Assembly (NCBI GenBank): GCA_950097015.1
Contig: CATNEN010000038.1
Coordinates: forward strand, 7,066,001 to 7,130,000
Length of the DNA stretch: 64,000 nucleotides
Direction of reading: 5' to 3'
Origin: Macrostomum hystrix
Taxonomy: Eukaryota > Platyhelminthes > Macrostomidae
Part shown: positions 54,801 to 64,000 of the stretch, one piece after another
Layout: every line of letters starts with the position of its first letter
Numbering within the stretch: the stretch's first letter is position 1
Made by a program: the position numbers and the translations under genes
Notes under the pieces: model-generated
The model's database searches: none
Told to the model about the DNA's origin: nothing
What the model saw: only the letters and a program-made list of their open reading frames with translations

Positions 54801-57800
54801 CCACCCCTCACCACCCTCAGAGGGTGACCACCCACTGAAAAAAAGGTACTTTACCATATTTTTTCAAAAGTGTGGTCACCCCATGGGGCATGGGGTGGTC
54901 ACCTGAGACCTCAGGGGGGGTGGTCACCCGGTAGGGCCTGTAGGCTGTAAGGGTGGTCACCCTTTGAGGGCGAATCGCGAACTGGGCCTAGGCGATAACG
55001 AGATCCTAGATCCTAGATCTCAAGGCTCTTGGGCAGATAGGGAATGCGTTTTCTATCTTGCTTTAGCTAGTAAAGACAATTTATTCTCTACAATCCGTAA
55101 TCATTGGTAATGACAATTTTAAAAGTCGATTGATTAACACTTTCTGCATAGTCTATGGTAAGTTAATGAATGTATTTAGATATAGCAACTTAGACTGACA
55201 TTTATTGAGACTTTTTGTATAGCACATTCCGATCAAATTGGTCCTAGGAGCAGTGATCAATTTAATCCACTATACCGAAATCAAGGATTCGAGGAAATCA
55301 AATTGTGTAGTGCGATCGAGGAGGGATGGAGTGAGCTAGAACGATGCTTTTTTTATAATTTTTTCTGGGGGTGACCACCCAGCCGGGGGGGTGACCACCC
55401 AACCACCGCCCCCCAGCTGGAGGTCCTGCGCCGCCACTGTTTCAGGCCATTCAAGGCACCTGGCCCGACACCCGGTTTGTGGTCTATAGGCCTGGCTGAA
55501 GCGGGCACTGTCATCTTCCACAACTGTAGAGCGCTCCTTTCGGAGGAATCTGCATCTTGGTGAATACACCGCTGTCTTTCAGGCGGAGGTCTGAGACATT
55601 AATAAGTGGGCTAAGCATTAACTCACTTAGGCGCTAATACTTAACGAACCGATTAGCATGTAGTCAGAACAGTTAAGCCACCATCAAGGAGCTGATTGCC
55701 GGTAAAATCACAGCCAAAATGGTTTCCGAATGATTCAAAAGCAGTCCTCAACTGGGTCGAACTGATCTGGTTGCCAGGACGCAACATCATCCTCGGCAAA
55801 GAGCTCGTGGATCAGCTCTACAAGGATGGTGACAATCCTAGGAATGGCCACTGTGTTATAAATCGGCCGTTGTGAAGAACAATTATTGCCCAATGGGCTA
55901 AAAGGACGATATTCGTAGAAAGTGAACAATTAAAGTGCAGTGAAACGTACTGGTTAACTAATCGGTGAGCATGAGAGGAAAGAGGAGAGTCGAAAGAAAC
56001 CACGAGAAAGAATTCTGGAGGAAGCATTTCCGACAGGGTGGGGGGGCGAAGTTACGCAATGTTGAAAAGAGAGTCACGTAGAAGTTGGCGTCGCATGGCA
56101 TGTCGAGCGCGGTCGGTTTGTACCGGATCGTCCTTGCTGCCAGAGCCGGGTGGAACTAGAGCTTTGGCCACAGTGCATGCACGTAGGGATCCAGGGCAGC
56201 ACTGGTTTCACCGAGGCGGGTTAGCTGGCCGACTGTGAGGCGAAGTGTGTCTGAAAATTCCTCCAGGCTCTGGTGGTCGATGTTGCAAAGCTGCGGCATC
56301 GCGAGAAGTCGCCTGAAACAGGGGCTCTTCTGCTCCCACAGGTCGCCTTAATTAGCTTGGAGAATACGGCAGGCTTGGTTGTAGGCCCCCGGTTGACAGG
56401 CGTCCAGACCACCTAGTTTCCGGAGGGCAGCGCCAGCGAGAAGCCCGCGAAGAGCTTCAAATCTATCAACGTCTGTGTAGTTGCAGCTGTCGATGCGGTA
56501 AGTGAAAGAACACCAAAATGCAGGGAAACTCGCTGGGTCTTCACTGTCGAAACCTTGAAGTTGGACATTGCGGAGGACGGTGTCGCCGAAGAGGGACGCC
56601 GATCGAGGCGTCGGAGGGGCGGGCTGGGATGTGGTCTGTTTTATGTGAAGCTTTTGTACGAGCAGCTGGTTTTGCTGCATCATCTGAGCCATTGCACCAA
56701 TATAAGTTGTTGTACAGCGTCCAGTTGGTTAGATACACGGAATGCAATGGAGCCGACAGGGCTGGCAGGTGCGGCGAGGCCGCTGGCAGATGCGGCGAGG
56801 CCGCTGGAAGGTGCGGCGAGGCCGCTGGTGGGTGCAGCGAGGCTGCTGGTAGGTGCGGCGAGGCCGCTGGCAGGTGCGGCGAGGCCGCTGATGGGTGCGG
56901 CGAGGCCGCTGATAGGTGCGGCGAGGCCACTGGTGGGTGCGGGGAGGCCGCTGGCAGATGCGGCGAGGCCGCTGGCGTTGCGGCGAGGCCTCTGGCAGAT
57001 GCGGCGAGGCCGCTGGCAGGTGCGGCGAGGCCGCTGGTCGGTGTTGGTCGGTCAGAGGCATGTTTCACTCTAAATTGGGTGCTCCCCCACTTGTGCCTTC
57101 TGCTCCCAAGGTCAGGAAACTATGGTACACCACGGCTTCTTCTGCCCGTTCCTTGACACAGTGCGTAGACTACATCGCGGTCATGCGAGTCATCTTGGTC
57201 ACGGACCGATGATTCCTGCGATGGTCCCTTCGGCGATCGACGATCTCAGTCATCCCGAACGGCAACCTGCCTGTTGCTGTTGGCGCGGCGTGGGCCCTAC
57301 CCAAGGCTGAGCCTCTTCTCGTTAACCCTGGAGCTGTGACAGGGGCCTCGCAGCCTCTTCGCGACGTTCGGCCCCCAGCAGAAGTACCTCGTAAGTAGTA
57401 AGCGGCGTATCGTCTAGCACTAATGCCCGCTCCATCGCAGTGTATAGCTTCATACTAGCGAGTGTGCAAGCATTCTTTGATTCTATTTACTGCCTGACTC
57501 GCAGTAGTAACTCAACAATATACGAGTTTATACTCGTACTTGTAACTAAAGTCTAAGCAACAAGTTCGTTAACATCGCTACAATTTTAGACGCAATGAAT
57601 GTGCATTTTAACTTTATTCGTGATTTACAAGTGCTAAAAAAAGTTTATTATATTTGCAGATTTTTTATTATACCCTCAGCAAAGAAGTCTAAACATGATG
57701 CCGGCAATAGTGTGAGCTTCAGCAGTCTGACGACAGTTTAAAAATTCAAAGACAAGATAGGAGGCCAGTAATGGTACGAGATAAATGTTGCAGAGTGCCG

Positions 57801-60800
57801 AACTCTTATATACTCTTTCGTCCTCGGATTTTATATAAACCCGTGGACGAAAATAGATAGATTTTTTTCGTACGAGTAAAACAGACAAAAACAAGGGCTC
57901 ACCAAGCAATGCGCACTTCTCGTCCTCCTGCTTCACCTTCCTCACGCAGCGACCAAGCGCCTTCACGAACACAAAGTACACCGTCGTCACGGTCCTGTAG
58001 CCCTCTGCTCTGCAGGCACTCTGAGTGACCGTCTTCTCCGGACACTCGTGATTCAGGTCGATGCCCGGAGTGGGCTTCTTCTGAGCGGCCTTCTTGCCGC
58101 ACTTCTGAGTGACGAAGTCTTTGTGAGCCACACATCGTCCCAGCTTCTCACTGTACTCATAGTGCTCGACGAGCACCTTTCGGGCACCGTCTTTGCAGGG
58201 ACCAGGCTCCATTACTCTGCGCTTCGGACACTTCTTGCCTTTTAATGGATAAGAAGTGTTAAAAGCTTCCAGTGATTTCATTTTGACGACGGAGTACTCT
58301 AAAATGTACTCACTTTTTGTCGCTCCAGTGGAGCCGAGACCGCCTTTGGCGCCTCCACAAGGCTTCTCTCTCGCTCTGAACTTCCTCACGCAACGACCCT
58401 TGAGCTTGCTGAACTCGAAGTAGACCGTGAGCCACCGCTGGATTCGGTCCTTGCACTTGCCGACCTTCTTCACTCTCTTTGGAGGGCAGGCTGGAATTCA
58501 AGGGAACTTTGTGCTGTGGTGGTGCAGCTATCAAATAAGCTGTTAAGTGAAAACTTTGAACCCTACCATTGGTCTTCGTGCCATTGCAGGACACCGTGAT
58601 CTTCTTTGACTGTCGCTCACATCTGCCCTCGATGTCTCTCTTGTATGTGTACACAATGTTGGTGCGGTATCCGTTGGTGCAAGGCCCGGTCTCCTGAGTC
58701 ACATCGGCAGGGCAGTTTGAGTTTTTTACTGGAATGCAAGCGTCACAAATATTTACTCGTAGTTGTCTTTAGTTAGACAAGTAAGATTATAAGAAACCAT
58801 CTGATTGCAAAATTAAGGATTCCTTAACTAAGCATGACTTAAAGCTTGTTATGTGAGAAGTCTATTTTATTATTTTTTACCGCTCTATAATACACGTCAA
58901 AGTTTCTCTCCAATTTCACTCACCAAGCAGAGCGCACTTCTCGTCCTCCTGCTTCACCTTCCTCACGCAGCGACCAAGCGCCTTCACGAACACAAAGTAC
59001 ACCGTCGTCACGGTCCTGTAGCCCTCTGCTCTGCAGGCACTCTGCGTGACCGTCTTCTCCGGACACTCGTGATTCAGGTCGATGCCCGGAGTGGGCTTCT
59101 TCTGAGCGGCCTTCTTGCCGCACTTCTGAGTGACGAAGTCCTGGTGTCGGACGCAGCGTTCCAGCTTCTCACTGTACTCATAATGCTCGATTAGCAATTT
59201 GTGCTCTCCATTCTTGCACGGTCCGGGTTCGATGACGCGGCGCTTTGGACAGGCTTTTTCTGTATTTTTATCACAATTTTTCCAGTTAGGTACATTTCTT
59301 TACTTGTATGTTTCTACTTTCAAAAGGTAAAATCAAGGACAACTGAAGCGTTCTTATTTGCCTACGGCTGTAGGTAAAATATTTTCGCAGGCTTTTTCGT
59401 CACGCCGTACAGTAGCAGCTAGTATTCTTTATAAAGTATGTTTTAAACACGAGCCTATATCTTAATAATTGTATCACAGAACAGACAGAAATTCGCGCAG
59501 CTGTTTGCTTACTTTTTGGTCCAGATGATCCTCCTTCAGCACCAGTTTGTTCTCCCTTGCAGGGCTTCTCCTTGGCCCTGAACTTGCGAATGCAGCGTTT
59601 CTTCAATTTGCTATATTCGTAGTAGACTGTGGTGTATCGCTGGATATTGTCCTCGCAGTTGCCCATCTTCTTTTCCTGCTTTGGGGGACAGCCGGCATTC
59701 TTAGAAACGCATGGACTGGTAACTTTTCTAACCTTCTTGCGGCACTGCCCCTCTGCGTTGCGCTTGTAGTGGTAAAGGATGTTGGTGCGAAAGCCACGAA
59801 TACAAGGACCCGACTCTACGGTGTCATCAGCTGGGCAGGACTCGGTGGTCACTGTGGGTATCATCGATTGGTTCGAATGTGGTTAGAAGCTAGTTTTGCG
59901 AGCTAAATTATTAATTTAGTACTCTGACGCTTTTCATGCCACCAATACACATAGGCTAGCCTTACCTAATGCAGCGCACTGCTCTCGCTTGAGAGCTACG
60001 TGCTTCATGCAGCGCTTCAAATCAACCGAGTATCGATACGTGAAAGTAAACAGATTGCGGTAACCCTTTTTGCAGGGACCCTGCGAGTAGGCCTTCTCGG
60101 GACAATCCCCAGTTCTTCCAGCGACCTTTCGGCTGCTGTCTCCACCACCGCCGCTGCCTGCGCTGCCTCTGCCGCCGACGCTGTCGCTGGTCGTCCCATG
60201 CCCGCCACTAGCTGACGACTTGCTCTTTCCGCACGTCTTCACTGTAAAGCTGCGCTGCTCGCGGCACCGACTAGTCCTGGGGTCCGGCTCGTAGTGCGCT
60301 ACCAGCACGCGGGTTCGGCCATCTATGCACGGTCCCGGCTCCAGCACTCTGGGCTTGGGGCACACACCTGACTTGTACTTGCCGCATGGTAAATTTTCGA
60401 CGCTGAATTTTCGAATGCACTTAATGCCAGTGCGTTTCGTGCGCTCGTAGTATTGACGAGTCACGTGACGAAGGCCATTAACGCATGGGCCCTGTTTGAC
60501 TACATTGGGCGGGCAAGGCTCGAGAGCTTCACTTCCGTCACAAGTTTGTGCCACCTTGTGCGAGCTGGCAACGCACTTGCCCGCAGGATCGCGCGAGTAC
60601 TCCGTGCGAATCAGAGTTCGGAAGCCGTCCTTGCATATACCTCGCTCAGACACCTTGGGTGACGGGCACCTCTTAGCTGGAACTGAATGGGGTGGTGTGA
60701 TTCATTCAGACATTGAAGCTCGCTACAACGCTGGCTCAAGTTTGTGCCAGACAAGAAAGACATTTCGGGGGGATCGAAACGCAGTATCACGCTTGCGAAA

Positions 60801-61877
60801 AATTTTTACTTGAAAATAGCTTCAATTCAGAACTTACCGAAGGCGCCGCAAGCTTCGATGGTTATTGAAGTCTTTTCAATGCAGTCTCGTGACAAACTAC
60901 CGTCGCCTTTGCCGCTTTTTCCACGCACATAATAGAACTTGAAAACCTGTCTGTGCCGGCCTGAACATGGCTTCTGATAGTAGCGAGCCTCCGGACAACC
61001 GCCCGAGTCATCTTTGCTGCCCGGCTTCTTCTCCGGACAGGTCGGGTAAGTGAAGTCTTTGTGTAGCACGCATCCGCCCTTACCGTCTGGCTCGTAGTGC
61101 ATGACAAGCGTCTTTTGTTGGTTTTTGCGCCTGTTGCACGGGCCAGGTTCCACCGTCCTAGGCTCTGGGCAGATGCCTGAAAGCGTATTTATTTGGAGTT
61201 CAACGACTCAAAAGTTTAGTGATGCTTTACGAGCGTAGTTGACTTTTTATAGCATGCGCTTGGAGTAACAATGAGCAACAGTTGACAGTACTCAAAGCAA
61301 AACTAACCAGTGTCCAATGTTGCGTCACTCACCCTTTTTAGAACTGGTTCTATCGCATGCTACCTCATTCAACTGAATTTTCTTCTGGCACCGCTTCAGA
61401 TAAGGATTCCATTCGTAGTGCGTGACCACTTCGCTCTGCAGACCGTCGCTGCGGCACTTGCTCCTGCTCATCGACCTGGGTGGGCACTCTTCAGTCAGCG
61501 AGCGGGTGTTTCAAGAAATTATAAGTGATGTATGGAATCCTATTCTACCATTTAAATTCAGGATTTTTTCTTAGCTCCCATACCCAGTTTAAGTGACGGC
61601 GAACACACTTGAAATCATGTTCCTGATTATTATAAATGTTTCTGAGTGCATTCTATATGTAATTGACACGTCCTTGAATGAGACGGGAATGATAACAAGG
61701 AGTATGCGAGCGTATAGTCTAAAAAATTTAAAGCCTATTTTAACAAATCACAAATCCAGCGTTTTCTGAAAAATTCTCACCGTGCTCGGAGTGCAGCTCA
61801 TCGCACATACCACCACCTTCCAGCAACAGCAGCAGCAGCAGCGTCAGCAACGCCGGCAGCATTTGCTGCCAACGCAT
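51894..61877 (-). CDS. Secreted protein of 24 four-cysteine, midkine-like modules, 16 exons
   Basis: Exons: 61877-61781, 61488-61333, 61176-60838, 60676-59966, 59851-59513, 59259-58924, 58728-58567, 58490-58314, 58238-57903, 54256-54095, 54018-53842, 53766-53431, 53361-53203, 53116-52967, 52762-52445, 52063-51894. All 15 introns are phase 1 and the total is 4125 bases (1374 residues). Exon 1 is a Leu-rich signal peptide. Exons 2-16 hold 1,2,4,2,2,1,1,2,1,1,2,1,1,2,1 modules. A module reads C-P-x(6-7)-G-P-C-x2-G-x-R-x(4-5)-Y-x(8)-C-x(10)-C and is rich in Lys/Arg. The spacing C-x8-G-x-C-x20-C-x10-(P)C is close to the C-terminal heparin-binding domain of pleiotrophin/midkine, but the conserved Trp is absent. 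A family link is inferred. Extracellular heparan-sulfate binding would fit. A few acceptors (exons 9 and 12, attaaaag) are weak. Confidence 0.8.
53431..54256 (-). repeat. Segmental duplicate of 57903-58728 (exons 10-12 = exons 7-9)
   Basis: About 826 bases including two introns match with only some seven differences seen by eye. Exon sizes 162, 177 and 336 are the same in both copies. The match stops just outside the outer exon edges. Confidence 0.95.
54751..55439. mobile_element. Non-autonomous hAT-type element, 689 bp
   Basis: Termini CAGTGGCGGCGCAGG and CCTGCGCCGCCACTG are perfect 15-base inverted repeats. An 8-base target duplication TTTCAGGC flanks it (54743-54750, 55440-55447). Inside are many copies of ggtgaccaccc near both ends and no transposase. 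An 8-base duplication with CAG...CTG ends is the hAT signature. Confidence 0.9.
55448..55600 (+). pseudogene. RNase H-like retroelement fragment split by the hAT insertion
   Basis: Flanking sequence reads AGTVIFHNCRALLSEES and, after a frame change, LGEYTAVFQAEV, resembling the RNase H core of non-LTR retrotransposons (xxATVFQAELxAI). Only this piece is recognisable. Confidence 0.4.
56040..56692 (-). pseudogene. BEL/Pao-type gag fragment, frameshifted
   Basis: Reading from 56692, a Gln-rich start leads to VQLQGFDSEDPASFPAFWCS, then DVDRFEALRGLLAGAALRKL, the F-G-P-x-x-W-x-x-F-W and L-x-x-L-x-G-x-A pattern of the DUF1759 gag region of BEL/Pao elements. After a stop at 56348 the homology continues in another frame (HQSLEEFSDTLRLTV and LGETSAALDPYVHALWP). 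It is therefore dead. It lies in intron 9 of the 24-module gene, in the same orientation. Confidence 0.65.
56752..57052 (+). repeat. 21-bp minisatellite (gcggcgaggccgctggcaggt)
   Basis: About 14 GC-rich copies differing mainly in the last three bases, located just 5' (minus strand) of the gag fragment. Confidence 0.93.
57190..57395 (+). other. Coding-like remnant of unknown origin
   Basis: One frame reads NGNLPVAVGAAWALPKAEPL and LLVNPGAVTGASQPLRDVRP without stops, with GC-rich codons. It lies in an intron among retroelement debris and is probably part of a decayed element. I cannot assign it. Confidence 0.25.
57903..58728 (-). repeat. Segmental duplicate of 53431-54256 (exons 7-9)
   Basis: See the partner block. 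In addition the second half of exon 9 (57903-58119) is nearly identical to that of exon 6 (58924-59140), so the module pair is effectively triplicated. Confidence 0.95.
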
Positions 61878-63019
61878 CACGGATTCGCAAGGAGGTTGAC
61901 GCCTTCGCTGCGTCAGAGATTTAGCGAACTAAAGTCAAACGGCACTAGAGGCCTTGATTCAGTGCTCAATCAAGCTTGATTGCTTCCTGCTTGGTTGAAT
62001 GGCAGATTATATGAAAACAAATTATGCCTCTTCAATGGATAAGAGCGCTTGACTCCGAAGTCTCTGTAAACGCGAGGGTGGGTCAGAGTCGCCTTCCTCA
62101 GCGCGAAGTAGAGAATAAAAATTTCGGAGCGATCGATTTGCGTCAGAAAAGCTGTCTCGGGGCTACCAGCAGTAATGCTTCCATTCTTCACAGACCTTCC
62201 TATCCCAAGTCTTGGACTTGAGCCCACGCTCAAGGCCTTCTCGTAGGAGTTAGATAGTGAACAGAGTTTGAAAATTCAGCTGCCATTTTTTGCGCCCAGT
62301 GCTTGTACCAGCGCTTTCGTGCTCTGCTAGAATATTTTCCTCAGCATGCGTATTCTTTCCTTCATTACAGAGTACAGTTTTCGATTCTGTACTGCGCCTC
62401 AATATTCATTTAACCAGATCGGCGCATGGTATAATATTTTTGTATACTTTACCGCTTGAAAAACTGCGACCATAATTGTTAGGTTTGCACGAGAGTTCGT
62501 GTAGTTTTCAGTGTGTAGCGGCAAATTTGAGCTGGCTACTTCTCACGCATGTTTTTGCGTCTGCTCCAGCTTCATCTAAAAGAAAATGGAAGGAAAATTA
62601 GTTCTCTACCTTTGCCTGGCACTTTGGTCACATTCTGCGTTAACATTCCCTATCTTGGTCTGGCTGTTCTGTCTCCAAGACCAGCTTGAAATTACTAAGT
62701 CGAAATGCAGCGAGGCAGCGGTACCCGTTCCAAATAGTTTTTCAGAGAATGCAAAGTTTCAAAAGTTTTATGGCTTTATGTTGGATGATTTTTCCGATTG
62801 GCTGCGAATTGGGCCTCAAAGTTAGATTTGTCGATTTTAGTTGCCCTTATCAATCATCACTGCCCAAGGGATGGTGTCTTAATTACCATTACGTACTACG
62901 CAACAAAATTATTTGCAGGAGGGCTGTGAACACTGGCTCATTACTTAATAATAAAAATATATTACACCTGACCAAATCAGGCCAGATGTACAGTGTACAC
63001 TAGTTGTCCATGTTCAGCT

Positions 63020-63214
63020 ATTGCGCGGCGTATCCGAAGGCTGCGTACGGCTGTTCAGTCCATGGACTGGGGGGACCCTCACTTACCCTAGCTAATTCTG
63101 GTACCCATTTAACAGTTAAGTGACTTGAAATGCACACTGCACACTTAATTTTCTTGCTTAAAAAACTACCTTTAAGTTGTGGGTCCGACGCTCTAACCAC
63201 TGGGCTACAACCCT
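63020..63214 (-). mobile_element. tRNA-derived SINE, family 1
   Basis: The body matches 14520-14747 (ctgcgtacggctgttcagtc, gtacccatttaacag), with the tRNA-like head (ctctaaccactgggctacaa) at the right. The B box is damaged. Confidence 0.7.
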
Positions 63215-63261
63215 GCTATAGTGATTGTTTTTGGGATATCATTTGGTGACAGTGGACCCGC

Positions 63262-63330
63262 AAAACATGCACGCACATCTACCCTGACTTTTTCTATGGT
63301 ATGCAGTGTAAGCCACGCTGGAAATTTAAA
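63262..63330 (-). mobile_element. SINE family 2 tail scrap
   Basis: catgcacgcacatctaccct and ctatggtatgcagtgtaagc align with the CA-rich tail end of the family. Confidence 0.35.
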
Positions 63331-64000
63331 ATTGGGTGCCACAGCCCTAAAGTCCCTGGACATTTACAACAGCTGCGGTAGTTTGTTCTACTTTGTTATA
63401 ATATTTTAATTGTTAAACACACTACTATTGTATTACTATTGCATTATTGCACTACTAATACAAGCAGTATCGTTGGCCTATCAAGAAATCGTATAATTAG
63501 GTGCCGAAATGAAGTAGATGTTGCTTTATTGTTCAGCCGAATAAAGTGACACCGATACTGGTGTGAGTTCCCAATCCTGACTGTACTGTGGAAGCAGTGC
63601 GACCTTGTGCCATTCGTTCCTAAAATGAGATTGTAATTTAGCAATTCTAATATGTTCTGCATTATTAATCATAACATTAATTTATGATTTTGATCATCTC
63701 GTTTGTCGTACTACAATACTCATTGTTTCTACCTAAAATACCTAAAATCACATAACTAAACACAAAAAGAATCATGCCCACAAGCCATAAATATTTGCGT
63801 AAATTAAAACGACATTTGAAGGTTAAGCTTTCATCACGCTTGAGTGAACCAGAACAATAGGAGGCGGAGGTGGGGTGGGTGATTTTAGGGTCAGAGGGAG
63901 GGATCAAGGCGTTGAATGATTCAGTTACGTGTTTCGACCTCCCGTGCTAACCTTAATTAGGCTCACGTACAATTAATTCTATGGGAATAAGTGGCAGGTA

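Larger units (their letters stand above)
61878..64000. other. Upstream region of the 24-module gene; no gene seen
   Basis: AT-rich with a family-1 SINE and a family-2 SINE scrap. A frame at 62586-62825 starts with a hydrophobic stretch, and one at 63677-63907 (-) has a possible TM segment, but neither has splice or family support. Confidence 0.45.

Noticed and set aside
56541-57156. Ala/Pro/Arg-rich frames on both strands
   Set aside because: Products of the 21-bp GC-rich minisatellite; several frames are equally open.
62022-62095. tRNA-like segment (ggataagagcgcttgactcc)
   Set aside because: The T-arm is degenerate (gggtcagagtc) and the stems do not pair well. At best a SINE head or tRNA pseudogene.

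Overview
This window is eukaryotic. Genes are split by GT-AG introns, GC-rich exons sit in AT-rich introns and spacers, and tandem repeats, tRNA-derived SINEs and DNA and retro-transposons fill the gaps. Positions 19161-19201 closely resemble the spliced-leader RNA that I remember for the flatworm Macrostomum lignano. I therefore infer a Macrostomum-like flatworm. That rests on memory, not on a search.

Layout. 1-3419: a 33/42-bp tandem repeat forming one open frame of Val/Pro/Ala/Gly-rich repeats that continues upstream of the window. 6619-7990 (-): a two-exon class A GPCR. 9194-13364 (-): a six-exon type I membrane protein ending in a YxxL-x8-YxxL (ITAM-like) tail; its first intron holds a fold-back transposon. 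17697-18706 (+): a small three-exon gene preceded by a perfect RFX X-box, so possibly ciliary. 19566-26804 and 29876-34734 (+): two tandem paralogues, each with a signal peptide, an unrecognised N-terminal region and eight sushi/CCP-like modules. Exons 6-8 of the pair are about 98-99% identical by eye, although their introns do not align.

40344-42333 (-): a two-exon Spinster-type MFS transporter. 43-51 kb: mostly transposon territory, with a decayed and an intact Tc1 element, a 5'-truncated Ty3/gypsy element with its 3' LTR, and nested inverted repeats. 51894-61877 (-): a 16-exon gene for a secreted protein of about 1374 residues with 24 tandem four-cysteine modules. Every intron in it is phase 1, and their cysteine spacing resembles the C-terminal domain of pleiotrophin/midkine. 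A recent internal duplication (exons 7-9 and 10-12) is split by an intron carrying a hAT-type element and BEL/Pao gag debris. 62-64 kb: no supported gene.

All gene models were assembled by hand from reading frame, splice consensus and intron phase. The phases close without a break in the GPCR, the ITAM-like gene, the X-box gene, the transporter and the 24-module gene. The sushi genes' 3' ends and the 5' end of the first repeat gene remain open. The genes do not form a pathway. The shared theme is extracellular and cell-surface proteins built from duplicated modules.
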